Origin: Mesorhizobium sp. YM1C-6-2
GTDB lineage: Bacteria; Pseudomonadota; Alphaproteobacteria; Rhizobiales; Rhizobiaceae
DNA: 64,000 bases
Direction: 5' to 3'
NCBI RefSeq assembly: GCF_003666685.1
Contig: NZ_RCIZ01000003.1
Location: 434,001 to 498,000 of the forward strand
Both the position numbers and the translations under genes were made by a program. Positions 35,055-43,152 of this stretch are shown here, one piece after another (within the stretch, counting starts at the first letter, position 1; the number at the start of each line of letters is the position of its first letter). A model generated the notes under the pieces. That model was not told the DNA's origin. It did not search any database and saw nothing but the letters and a program-made list of their open reading frames with translations.

Positions 35055-36107
35055 TCAGTAGTCGCCGCCGGCGACCGGCGTCCAGATGATGTCGTCGATG
35101 CGCTGGGCTCCGGTGGCGAGCATGACGAGGCGGTCGAAACCCAGGGCCGAGCCGGAGGCCTCCGGCATGATCTTCAGCGCGGCGAGAAAATCCTCGTCGA
35201 CCGGGTAACGCTCGCCGTAGATTTTTTCCTTCTCGTTCATGTCGGCCTCGAAGCGGCGGCGCTGCTCGTCGGGATCGGTCAGTTCGCCGAAGGCGTTGGC
35301 GAGCTCGACGCCGCAGCAATAGAGCTCGAAGCGTTCGGCGACGCGGCCGTCGCGCGGGCTGGGGCGGGCAAGCGCTGCTTCCGAGATCGGATATTCGTAG
35401 AGGACGGTCGCGCGGCCCGTGCCGAGATTGGGCTCGATGCGCTCGACCATGACGCGGCTGAAAAGGTCGGTCCAGGTGTCGTCGGGGGCGGTGCGCAGGC
35501 CGGCGGCGTTCAGGGCGGCGTGGAGCATGTCGCGGTCGGTGGCGCCGTCGGTCGCGACCGTGGCGAGGAGGTCGATGCCGGCGTGGCGGGAGTATGCTTC
35601 GGCGACGGAGAGCCGCTCCGGCTCGGCGAAGGGATCGGCCTCACGGCCGCGGAAGGCAAACCGTTTCGCGCCGGCTTTCTCGGCGGCGAGGGAGAGCAGC
35701 GCTGCGCAGTCCTCCATCAGGCTGCCATAGGTCTCGCCGGCGCGGTACCATTCGAGCATGGTGAATTCGGGATGATGCAGCGGCCCGCGCTCGCGGTTGC
35801 GCCAGACCGGGCCGAAGCTGAAGATTTTTTCTTCGCCCGCGGCGAGCAGCTTCTTGCAGGCGAATTCCGGCGAGGTGTGGAGATAGAGCGGCGAGCGGGA
35901 CGTGTCGGGCAGGACGGCCTCGGTGGCGAAGGCCGAGAGATGTGTCTCGTTGCCGGGGGAGATCTGCAGGGCGGCGGTCTGGACCTCGACGAAGTCGCGG
36001 CGCGCGAACCAGTCGCGGATGGCCGCGGCGATGGCGTTGCGGGCGAGGAGGCGCGGCCGGCGGTCGGCGTGGCGATGGGGCGCCCACCAGGGCGAGGCAG
36101 TGGTCAT
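35055..36107 (-). CDS. epmA: EF-P lysine lysyltransferase EpmA (GenX/PoxA)
   Basis: A 350-residue class II lysyl-tRNA-synthetase-like protein that lacks the anticodon-binding domain. It attaches (R)-beta-lysine to a lysine of elongation factor P. Class II motifs are visible: motif 2 in SFGPVWRNRERGPLHHPEFTMLEWY and motif 3 at the end, SGSALGFDRLVML. LHTSPEFACKKLL is the adenylate-site segment. Slightly longer than E. coli EpmA (325). It is divergent from efp, its substrate. No epmB gene is in the window. Confidence 0.93.
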   Translation of the reverse strand: MTTASPWWAPHRHADRRPRLLARNAIAAAIRDWFARRDFVEVQTAALQISPGNETHLSAFATEAVLPDTSRSPLYLHTSPEFACKKLLAAGEEKIFSFGPVWRNRERGPLHHPEFTMLEWYRAGETYGSLMEDCAALLSLAAEKAGAKRFAFRGREADPFAEPERLSVAEAYSRHAGIDLLATVATDGATDRDMLHAALNAAGLRTAPDDTWTDLFSRVMVERIEPNLGTGRATVLYEYPISEAALARPSPRDGRVAERFELYCCGVELANAFGELTDPDEQRRRFEADMNEKEKIYGERYPVDEDFLAALKIMPEASGSALGFDRLVMLATGAQRIDDIIWTPVAGGDY

Positions 36108-36127
36108 CGAGGCTCCGGGTAATGATC

Positions 36128-36260
36128 GACGGCGTCCTTACCCATTCCTGCCGCTGTGGGAAAGGGCGGCGTGGCGGAGGACCCCATCCTGCAGATTGGT
36201 TCCTCGATCTGCGAGCCTCCGCCCGAGGGGAGAGAAAGGGCGCGGGGCTGGCGGTGGCCG
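36128..36260. repeat. Degenerate palindromic intergenic element between epmA and efp
   Basis: The region contains GCAGAT...ATCTGC and GGCGGAG...CTCCGCC pairings and a G/A-rich tail (CGAGGGGAGAGAAAGGG), resembling an old, degraded copy of the REP-like elements elsewhere in the window. It lies in the divergent spacer between epmA and efp. Confidence 0.4.
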
Positions 36261-36300
36261 ATAAGATAGGGTAAGCGGCGTTCGACGGCTCTTTCGGGCC

Positions 36301-36345
36301 ATGAAAACACGAAAATTCGCTCGTTTCAGGAAAGTCAGCCCGTGA
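36301..36345 (+). CDS. Possible 14-aa upstream ORF overlapping efp start
   Basis: The frame reads [14 protein letters not shown] then TGA, and the TGA overlaps the GTG start of efp (GTGA). It contains the Shine-Dalgarno of efp (CAGGAAAG) inside its own coding sequence. It has no strong ribosome-binding site of its own. It could be chance, or a coupling/leader frame. Confidence 0.25.
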   Translation: MKTRKFARFRKVSP

Positions 36346-36908
36346 AGGTCATCGCCAGTTCGCTCCGCAAGGGCAACGTCGTCGACAAGGATGGCAAGCT
36401 CTACGTCATCCTGTTCGCCGAGAACATCCATCCCGGCAAGGGCACGCCGGTGACGCAGCTCGACATGCGCCGCATCTCCGACGGCGTGAAGGTGTCGGAG
36501 CGCTACCGCACCACCGAGCAGGTCGAGCGCGCCCATGTCGAGGATCGCGAGCACACCTTCCTCTACGCCGACGGCGAGGGCTTCCACTTCATGAATCCCG
36601 AGACCTACGACCAGATCGCGGTCGCGGAGGACGTGGTGGGCGACGCGGCTCCGTACCTGATCGAGGGAATGGCCGTTTCGCTTTCGGTGCATGAGGGCGT
36701 CGGCATCGCCATCGTGCTGCCGCAGCGCGCGACCTTCGAGGTGGTGGAGACCGAGCCGGTGACCAAGGGCCAGACGGCGTCGTCCTCCTACAAGCCGGCG
36801 CTGCTGTCCAATGGCGTGAAGACGGCGGTGCCGCCGCACATCGTGACCGGTACGCGCGTCGTCGTGATGACGGCCGACGGGTCGTATGTGGAACGCGCGA
36901 AGGACTGA
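36342..36908 (+). CDS. efp: Translation elongation factor P
   Basis: A 188-residue EF-P, which binds between the ribosomal P and E sites to rescue polyproline stalling. Domain I carries the modifiable lysine K33 in IHPGKGTPV. Domains II and III (OB folds) follow, ending with the conserved [21 protein letters not shown] and [19 protein letters not shown]. The start codon is GTG at 36342, the only one fitting the family N-terminus ([12 protein letters not shown]), with CAGGAAAG eight bases upstream. The modifying enzyme EpmA is encoded divergently. Confidence 0.95.
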   Translation: MKVIASSLRKGNVVDKDGKLYVILFAENIHPGKGTPVTQLDMRRISDGVKVSERYRTTEQVERAHVEDREHTFLYADGEGFHFMNPETYDQIAVAEDVVGDAAPYLIEGMAVSLSVHEGVGIAIVLPQRATFEVVETEPVTKGQTASSSYKPALLSNGVKTAVPPHIVTGTRVVVMTADGSYVERAKD

Positions 36909-36987
36909 GCCGGCTGTCGCCGGCAAGAAATCATGAAGGCTGCACCGCGAACGATCTGAATGACCCCCGCGCAGGATGCGGGACCGG

Positions 36988-37012
36988 GCGCGGGACCTAG
37001 CGGTCCCCGCGC
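36988..37012 (+). terminator. GC hairpin after efp
   Basis: GCGCGGGACC and GGTCCCCGCGC pair over 10 bp with one bulged base around TAGC, 79 bases after the efp stop. No clear T-tract, so it is a possible terminator or upstream element of catB. Confidence 0.4.
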
Positions 37013-37063
37013 ACCCTTGGCCTGCGCGTGCAGGCCCGGAACAACTCATTCAGAGAACGTCAG

Positions 37064-37699
37064 ATGCAAAACTTCTTCGAAAGCCCGTTCAAGGGCATTA
37101 CGCTCGACGAGCAGGTCACCAACCCGAACATCGTCGTCGGCCGCTACAGCTACTATTCCGGCTATTATCACGGGCACAGTTTTGACGACTGCGCCCGCTA
37201 CCTCATTCCGGATGAAGGCGCCGACCGCCTCGTTATCGGCAGCTTCTGCTCGATCGGCTCGGGGGCGGCCTTCATCATGGCCGGGAACCAGGGTCACCGG
37301 AACGACTGGGCAAGCACGTTTCCCTTCTTCTGGATGCCCGAGGTCGCGGCCTTTGCCGGGGCTGAAAACGGCTTTCGGCCGGCGGGCGACACCGTGATCG
37401 GGAACGACGTGTGGATCGGCTCGGAGGCGATCGTCATGCCGGGAATCAGGATCGGCGACGGCGCGGTGATCGGCACGCGGGCGCTGGTTACCCGCGACGT
37501 CGAGCCCTACGCGATCGTGGGCGGGAACCCGGCGAAGACGATCCGCAAGCGTTTCGACGACAGGCAGATCGGCCTGCTGGTCGAAATGAAGTGGTGGGAG
37601 TGGCCGGGCGAAAAATTGTCCGGCGCCATGCCGCTGCTCACCAGCGGCAATATAGAAGAACTGCACCGCTACTGGGCGACGACGGTTCGCCCCGTATAA
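37064..37699 (+). CDS. catB: CatB-type xenobiotic (chloramphenicol) acetyltransferase
   Basis: A 211-residue left-handed beta-helix acetyltransferase. The sequence is strikingly like the Agrobacterium Cat[21 protein letters not shown] near the start, [21 protein letters not shown] (catalytic His78), [15 protein letters not shown] and [20 protein letters not shown] in the hexapeptide-repeat coil, then MKWWEWP. The family O-acetylates chloramphenicol and similar compounds using acetyl-CoA. ATG 37064 ([11 protein letters not shown]) is chosen over the in-frame ATG 36 bases upstream. It is a chromosomal gene with no mobile element beside it. Confidence 0.92.
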   Translation: MQNFFESPFKGITLDEQVTNPNIVVGRYSYYSGYYHGHSFDDCARYLIPDEGADRLVIGSFCSIGSGAAFIMAGNQGHRNDWASTFPFFWMPEVAAFAGAENGFRPAGDTVIGNDVWIGSEAIVMPGIRIGDGAVIGTRALVTRDVEPYAIVGGNPAKTIRKRFDDRQIGLLVEMKWWEWPGEKLSGAMPLLTSGNIEELHRYWATTVRPV

Positions 37700-37703
37700 C
37701 GGC

Positions 37704-37744
37704 GAGAGCACCCGCCGAGCTCGTCGGCGGGTGCTCTTGCTTTT
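37704..37744 (+). terminator. Strong intrinsic terminator after catB
   Basis: A perfect 14-bp stem AGAGCACCCGCCGA / TCGGCGGGTGCTCT with a 5-base loop is followed by TGCTTTTC. It starts five bases after the catB stop and isolates catB from the thiamine operon. Confidence 0.9.
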
Positions 37745-37822
37745 CGGCGCGTCGAAGGGTGGTCGCGGTTAGGCGATCGACGCGGTTGACACGCCGGCGT
37801 CGTTCGGCCAATTGTTCGCCGC

Positions 37823-37916
37823 ATAACCAGGGGTGCTCTCCTTTCGGAGGGCTGAGATGCGCTTCTACGCGCGAACCCTTCAAAGCTGATCTGGGTAATG
37901 CCAGCGGAGCGAGGGA
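37823..37916 (+). promoter_or_regulatory. TPP (THI-box) riboswitch
   Basis: The conserved THI elements appear in order: ACCAGGGGTGCTC (P1/P2 start), GGCTGAGATG (37850-37859), GAACCCTTCAAAG, and CTGATCTGGGTAATGCCAGC (37886-37905) followed by GGAGCGAGGGA. Thiamine pyrophosphate binding folds this RNA. The 3' end of the aptamer, GGAGCGAGGGA, is also the Shine-Dalgarno for ATG 37919, so ligand binding probably blocks translation initiation rather than transcription. Confidence 0.97.
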
Positions 37917-37918
37917 CC

Positions 37919-38530
37919 ATGTTCATAGGCGCGCAAGTGTCGTTGTATCCGATGACGTCGGATTTCGTCGACGTCATCCTGTCGGGGCTGGAAGCCCTGT
38001 CGCCCCATCGCGAAAAACTGCGGATCGAGACGGACGACGTCTCGACGCTGATGGTCGGTGCGCCGGAGCCGCTGTTCGACGCGATCCGCGATCTGTTCGC
38101 CAGGGCGGCGAAAGGGCCGGCGCATGTCACGCTGCACGCGACGATCTCGCGCGGCTGCCCGGGCGAGCCCGACGACGAGCTTTGCCGCTGCGAGGCGCTC
38201 ACCGTCGGCCAGTCGCTGCCGCTCGAGGAGCGCCGAGCACTTGCCGCCGCGGCTGTGAAGCAGGCGCCGGTGCTCGGGGTCGAGATCGACGTCCAGTTCT
38301 CGCTCTACGTGCTCGGCCAGGACCGTCACATGGACGAGATTTATGGCTGCATCGACTTCCTGAAAACCTCCGGCACGTTCCTGAAGTCGAAGAATTTCTG
38401 CACGCGGCTCAGCGGTGACGCCGGCCCGGTGTTCGAGACGGTGCGGCAGGCCTTCCTGCGTTTCGGGCCGGCCGAGGGGCATGTGACGATCGACCTGACG
38501 GCTTCGGCCAACAGCCCGAGCAAGCGCTGA
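37919..38530 (+). CDS. YkoF-family thiamine/HMP-binding protein
   Basis: A 203-residue protein with two ferredoxin-like (YkoF) repeats: FIGAQVSLYPMTSDFVDVILSGLEAL at the start, and a second half from about residue 115 (GVEIDVQFSLYVLGQDRHMDEIYGCI). In Bacillus, YkoF binds thiamine and belongs to the ykoFEDC thiamine-precursor transport system. An ATG at 37898 lies inside the riboswitch and is rejected; ATG 37919 sits just after it. First gene of a four-gene operon with permease, ATPase and binding protein. Confidence 0.9.
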   Translation: MFIGAQVSLYPMTSDFVDVILSGLEALSPHREKLRIETDDVSTLMVGAPEPLFDAIRDLFARAAKGPAHVTLHATISRGCPGEPDDELCRCEALTVGQSLPLEERRALAAAAVKQAPVLGVEIDVQFSLYVLGQDRHMDEIYGCIDFLKTSGTFLKSKNFCTRLSGDAGPVFETVRQAFLRFGPAEGHVTIDLTASANSPSKR

Positions 38531-38566
38531 CGCGCCTTCGCCTGCTTTCCAGTCAGGACGCCGTCC

Positions 38567-39328
38567 ATGCAGCCGCTCCGGCGCATTCTCCCTGCCATTT
38601 TAATTGCGCTCGCCATCCTGGCGGTGTGGGAGCTCTATTGCGCCTGGGCAGATGTCTCGCCGCTGATCCTGCCCGCGCCGAGCGACGTCGCGCGTGCGCT
38701 CGGCACTGAGCGCGCGGTGATCTCGGAACATGCGGCGAGCACGCTTTCGGTCGCCGCGCTCGGCTTCTCCACATCGGTGGCATTCGCCTTCCTGATCTCC
38801 GTCGCACTGCACTTCCTTCCGCCGCTGGAGCGCGGACTGATGCCGCTCTTCGTCGTCAGCCAGACCGTGCCGCTGATCGCGCTCGCACCGCTTATGATCC
38901 TGTGGTTCGGCTTCGGCCTGCTGCCGAAGATGCTGCTCGTCATCCTCGTCACATTCTTTCCGATGCTGGTGAGCCTGCTGTCGGGCTACGCGCGGGCCTC
39001 CAGGGACCATCTCGATCTGCTGGCGTCCATGGGCGCGGGGAAGGCGACGCTGTTTCGGCGCGTGCGGCTACCATCCGCGCGGGCTGCCTTCTTCGCCGGC
39101 CTCAGGATTTCCGCGACCTATGCCATCGTCGCCACCATCTTTGCCGAATATGCCGGCGCGCGGCGCGGCATCGGCATCTTCATCCTCTCGGCCAAGAATA
39201 ATTTTCGCGCCGATCTCGTGCTGGCGGCGGTCGTGGTGTCGGCGACGCTGACGCTCCTCCTTCTTGGCGCCGTGCGGCTGGTCGAGCGATTCTCCGACCG
39301 CAGGCGAGGCCATCATGCTGCGCATTGA
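38567..39328 (+). CDS. ABC transporter permease for thiamine precursor (ThiX-like)
   Basis: A 253-residue permease of the SsuC/TauC type. Six helices (first at about 7-26, LPAILIALAILAVWELYCAW), EAA-like loop DLLASMGAGKATLFRRVRLPSA near residue 148. Proteins of this kind with a THI riboswitch and an NMT1-type binding protein import hydroxymethylpyrimidine or related thiamine precursors. The ATPase gene starts 14 bases before its end. Confidence 0.88.
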   Translation: MQPLRRILPAILIALAILAVWELYCAWADVSPLILPAPSDVARALGTERAVISEHAASTLSVAALGFSTSVAFAFLISVALHFLPPLERGLMPLFVVSQTVPLIALAPLMILWFGFGLLPKMLLVILVTFFPMLVSLLSGYARASRDHLDLLASMGAGKATLFRRVRLPSARAAFFAGLRISATYAIVATIFAEYAGARRGIGIFILSAKNNFRADLVLAAVVVSATLTLLLLGAVRLVERFSDRRRGHHAAH

Positions 39329-40055
39329 GGCGCTTACCGTCGCCAGTCGGGAGCGGGCGCTGGTCGAGCACCTGTCGCTCGACCTGGCGGCGGGACAGAT
39401 CACCTGCCTGATCGGCCCGTCGGGGTGCGGCAAGACGTCGGTCATCAAATGGCTCGCCGGCATCCTGCCTGCCGGCTTGACGGCGACGGGCAGGCTGACG
39501 ATCGACGGCGGGGAGAGGACGCGCCCCGATCCAGCCATCAGCTACCAGCCGCAGAGCGATGCGCTTTTTCCGTGGCTCACCGTCGCCGAAAACGCGGCGC
39601 TCGGGCTCGAAGTCGCCGGCGTGCCGCACGCGACCGCGAAGGCGCGCATCGCTCCGCTGCTTTCGGCCTTCGGCCTTGCCGGCAACGAAAGACTGTTCCC
39701 GGACCAGTTGTCCGGCGGCATGCGCCAGCGCGTCGCGTTCCTGCGCACCATCGTCCAGGAAAGCAGCTTCATCCTGCTCGACGAGCCGTTCTCCGCCCTC
39801 GACGCGGTGACGCGGATGCGCATGCAGGCCTGGCTGGTCGCACGGCTTCAGGAAGTGCGGCGCGGCGTTCTGATGGTCACGCACGATCTGCGCGAGGCGA
39901 CAGAGATCGCCGACCGCGTGCTGGTGATGGCGGCCAGTCCGGGCCGTATCGTTGCCGACATAAAAATCGACACGCCTCGCGAGGCGCGCGGCGAAGCGGC
40001 GCTCGCCGACCTCAGGGAAACCCTCAAATCCATGTTGCTGGAGGACTTTTCATGA
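39315..40055 (+). CDS. ABC transporter ATP-binding protein for thiamine precursor (ThiZ-like)
   Basis: A 246-residue ATPase: Walker A GPSGCGKTS (34-42), Q-loop in SYQPQSDALFPWLT, signature LSGGMRQRV, Walker B FILLDEPFSALD, switch His in VTHDLREA. Similar to SsuB/TauB nitrate/sulfonate/taurine-type ATPases. ATG 39315 (MLRIEALTVASRER) overlaps the permease end; the frame upstream is not homologous. Its stop overlaps the binding-protein ATG (ATGA). Confidence 0.9.
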   Translation: MLRIEALTVASRERALVEHLSLDLAAGQITCLIGPSGCGKTSVIKWLAGILPAGLTATGRLTIDGGERTRPDPAISYQPQSDALFPWLTVAENAALGLEVAGVPHATAKARIAPLLSAFGLAGNERLFPDQLSGGMRQRVAFLRTIVQESSFILLDEPFSALDAVTRMRMQAWLVARLQEVRRGVLMVTHDLREATEIADRVLVMAASPGRIVADIKIDTPREARGEAALADLRETLKSMLLEDFS

Positions 40056-41032
40056 TCCGTGCTTTCATCCTCGTTCTTTCGCTGCTGCTGCCGTTCGGCG
40101 CGCAGGCCGCAGAAAAGGTATCGGTGGCGCTCGACTGGTCGCTGAACACCAACCATGTCGGCCTCGTCGTTGCGCGCGACCGCGGCTTCTACGCAGATGC
40201 CGGGCTCGATGTGGAACTCCTGCCGTTCTCGGATACGAGCTCGGCCGCGCTGCTCGCCGGCGGCTTGGCCGACTTCGCCTACGTGCCGTCACTGGGCTTC
40301 ATGAGCGCGCGCGCCGCGGGCGCCGACATCACCGCATTGTGGGTGACGATGCAGCGCGAGACGGGACGGCTGGTCTACAATGCCGCCAATTCCGAGATCA
40401 GCCGCCCTGCCGACCTGTCTGGCAAGACCTATGCCGGCTTCGGCAGCGCATGGGAGGCGGCGCTGATCGGCACCATGATCCGCAACGACGGCGGCACGCC
40501 GCAATGGGATACGGTGACGCTCGGCAGCGGCGCGTATGAGGCGCTGGCCTCGGGTGCGGTGGACTTCACGCTGGAGGTGGCGACGTGGGAGGGCGTGAAC
40601 AGCGAACTCTTGCAGCGCAACCAGGCCTCCTTCGCCTATGGCGACTACGGCGTTCCCGACCAGCAGAACGGCTTCATCGCTACGCGCGGCGCGTCGATCG
40701 GGGAACGGTCGGAAACCGTCGCGTCGTTCATGCGCGCCACGCTTGCCGGCTACGAATGGGCGGCCGCCAATCCTGATGAGGCGGCCGAGATCATGATCGC
40801 GGCTGGCGACTTCCCCAATCCCGATCTCGTGCGCGGCTCGATGAAGCTCATCGCGGAAGGTGGATTCCTGGGGGGCGGCGATACGCCTGTCGGGAAAATC
40901 GACGGCATGCGCCTCCAGCGCATGGCGCAGTTCCTGGCCGACAACGGCGTCCTGAAGGACGGCACCGGCAATACGCTCAGTGCGCCGGGCGACGTGTCCG
41001 GATGGTTCGACGAAAGCTGGCGCGGGCAGTGA
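40052..41032 (+). CDS. ABC transporter substrate-binding protein, NMT1/THI5 type (ThiY-like)
   Basis: A 326-residue periplasmic protein. The signal peptide covers residues 1-19 (MIRAFILVLSLLLPFGAQA, cleavage before AEKVS). The NMT1/THI5-like domain starts VALDWSLNTNHVGLVVARDRG and includes GFYADAGLDVELLPF. This family binds formyl-aminopyrimidine or HMP. Last gene of the riboswitch operon; a hairpin follows. Confidence 0.9.
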   Translation: MIRAFILVLSLLLPFGAQAAEKVSVALDWSLNTNHVGLVVARDRGFYADAGLDVELLPFSDTSSAALLAGGLADFAYVPSLGFMSARAAGADITALWVTMQRETGRLVYNAANSEISRPADLSGKTYAGFGSAWEAALIGTMIRNDGGTPQWDTVTLGSGAYEALASGAVDFTLEVATWEGVNSELLQRNQASFAYGDYGVPDQQNGFIATRGASIGERSETVASFMRATLAGYEWAAANPDEAAEIMIAAGDFPNPDLVRGSMKLIAEGGFLGGGDTPVGKIDGMRLQRMAQFLADNGVLKDGTGNTLSAPGDVSGWFDESWRGQ

Positions 41033-41058
41033 CCGCGGATCGGATCGCCTGATGCAAG

Positions 41059-41084
41059 AAGGGCCGGCAAGAATGCCGGCCCTT
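41059..41084. terminator. Hairpin between convergent thiamine operon and fhs
   Basis: A perfect 11-bp stem AAGGGCCGGCA / TGCCGGCCCTT with loop AGAA. It lies between two stop codons (41032 and 41111) and can serve both transcripts; no long T-run on either side. Confidence 0.65.
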
Positions 41085-41110
41085 CCCTGAATGGAAAGCC
41101 GTGTCGAAGC

Positions 41111-42790
41111 TCAGAACAGGCCTTCGATCTGGCCCTGCTCGTTGAGGAAGATCTTCTCCGAGGACGGCGACTTGGGCAAGCCCGGCATGGTCATGATCTC
41201 GCCGCAGATGACGACGACGAAGCCGGCGCCGGCCGACAGCCTGACCTCGCGCACCGGCACGACATGGCCGGTCGGCGCGCCGCGCAGGTTCGGATCGGTC
41301 GAGAAGGAATACTGGGTCTTGGCCATGCAGACCGGGAGATTGCCGTAGCCGGCCTGCTCCCAGGCGTGAAGCTGGTCGCGCACCGCCTTGTCGGCGATCG
41401 CCTCCGAGCCGCGATAGATACGCTGCACGATGGTGTTAACCTTCTCGAAGAGCGGCAGCTCGTCGGGATAGAGCGGGGCGAACTGCGAAGAGCCGGATTC
41501 GGCGAGCGCGGCGACCTTGTGCGCCAGCTCCTCGATGCCGGCCGAACCGTCGGCCCAGTGCTTGCAGACGATCGCCTCCTCGCCCATCGACGCCACGTAG
41601 TCCTTCAGCGCCTGGATCTCGGCGTCGGTGTCGGAATAGAAGTGGTTGATGGCGACGACCGCTGGCACGCCGAACTGCTTCACGTTCTCGATGTGGCGGC
41701 CGAGATTGGCGCAGCCCTTCTTCACCGCCTCGACGTTCTCCTTGCCGAGGTCTTCCTTCTTGACGCCGCCGTTCATCTTCATGGCGCGGACAGTCGCGAC
41801 GATGACGGCGGCCGCAGGCTTCAGGCCCGCCTTGCGGCACTTGATGTCGAAGAATTTCTCGGCACCGAGATCGGCGCCGAAGCCGGCTTCGGTGACGACG
41901 TAGTCGGCGAGCTTCAGCGCGGTGGTGGTGGCGACCACCGAGTTGCAGCCATGCGCGATGTTGGCGAAGGGGCCGCCATGCACGAAGGCGGGGTTGTTCT
42001 CCAGCGTTTGCACGAGATTGGGCTGCATCGCGTCCTTGAGCAGGACGGCCATGGCGCCCGGAGCCTTGAGGTCGCGGGCGTAGACGGGGGTCTTGTCGCG
42101 GCGATAGGCGACGATGATGTCGCCGAGGCGCTTCTCGAGATCCTTGAGATCGGCGGCGAGGCAGAGGATCGCCATGACTTCCGACGCCACGGTGATGTCG
42201 AAGCCGGCCTCGCGCGGGAAGCCGTTGGCGACGCCGCCGAGCGACGCGGTGATCTCGCGCAGGGCGCGGTCGTTCATGTCCATGACCCGGCGCCAGACGA
42301 CGCGGCGGGTGTCGATGCCGAGCTCGTTGCCCCAGTAGATGTGGTTGTCGATCAGCGCCGCGAGCAGATTGTGCGCGGTGGTGATGGCGTGGAAGTCGCC
42401 GGTGAAGTGGAGGTTCATGTCCTCCATCGGCACGACCTGGGCGTTGCCGCCGCCGGCGGCGCCGCCTTTCATGCCGAAGTTCGGTCCGAGCGACGCCTCG
42501 CGGATGCAGACGACCGCCTTCTTGCCGATGCGGTTCAGGCCGTCGCCAAGGCCGACCGTAGTGGTCGTCTTGCCTTCGCCGGCCGGCGTCGGGTTGATGG
42601 CGGTGACCAGGATGAGCTTGCCGTCCTTGGCGCCTCGCTTCGAGGCGATGAACTCGGCCGACACCTTGGCCTTGTCGTGGCCGTAGGGAAGCAGATGCTC
42701 GGGCGGGATGCCGAGCTTGGCGCCGATCTCCATGATCGGCTTCTTCTTCGCCGCGCGGGCGATTTCGATGTCGGTCTTCACTGCGGCCAT
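41111..42790 (-). CDS. fhs: Formate-tetrahydrofolate ligase
   Basis: A 559-residue ATP-dependent enzyme that makes 10-formyltetrahydrofolate from formate. The P-loop lies in [16 protein letters not shown] (about 64-79). The family segments [30 protein letters not shown] and [23 protein letters not shown] are present. In this group it supports C1 metabolism, including methyl-group catabolism from choline or betaine. It converges with the thiamine operon. Confidence 0.97.
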   Translation of the reverse strand: MAAVKTDIEIARAAKKKPIMEIGAKLGIPPEHLLPYGHDKAKVSAEFIASKRGAKDGKLILVTAINPTPAGEGKTTTTVGLGDGLNRIGKKAVVCIREASLGPNFGMKGGAAGGGNAQVVPMEDMNLHFTGDFHAITTAHNLLAALIDNHIYWGNELGIDTRRVVWRRVMDMNDRALREITASLGGVANGFPREAGFDITVASEVMAILCLAADLKDLEKRLGDIIVAYRRDKTPVYARDLKAPGAMAVLLKDAMQPNLVQTLENNPAFVHGGPFANIAHGCNSVVATTTALKLADYVVTEAGFGADLGAEKFFDIKCRKAGLKPAAAVIVATVRAMKMNGGVKKEDLGKENVEAVKKGCANLGRHIENVKQFGVPAVVAINHFYSDTDAEIQALKDYVASMGEEAIVCKHWADGSAGIEELAHKVAALAESGSSQFAPLYPDELPLFEKVNTIVQRIYRGSEAIADKAVRDQLHAWEQAGYGNLPVCMAKTQYSFSTDPNLRGAPTGHVVPVREVRLSAGAGFVVVICGEIMTMPGLPKSPSSEKIFLNEQGQIEGLF

Positions 42791-43152
42791 GGCGACGTTC
42801 CCTCGGACTGGATGGTTGTGGCTGTGAATCAGGTTGCGGCTTCTGACGGTCGCTGCGCCGACGGCGCGGCGCGCGAAATTGCGCGGCGATCTAAGCTTCC
42901 CGCGTCGGCGTCGTCAACCAGCATGCAAAATTGTTTCCCTGGAAGAAACTGGGCGCAGAGCGCGGCACGGACCGTCTTGCGGATGCGAGACCGCCGCATA
43001 GAGCCCGAGCGCCGGCGACCGCGCCGTCCCAAAACAGGCGCGGAATGCGCGAAAAACGACAGACGGCGGAGCGGCCCGCATTCCCGGAATCCGGAAGACC
43101 TTGCTCGCACGATTCAACTGCGAACCGCCATGCGCTTCCTCCCGCGACGCTC
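42791..43152. other. 362-bp intergenic region upstream of fhs
   Basis: No credible gene is seen; open frames crossing it on either strand are extensions of antisense frames. It should contain the fhs promoter (minus strand) and the end of the DUF2333 operon. No clear terminator hairpin with a T-tract or riboswitch motif was recognised. Confidence 0.4.
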
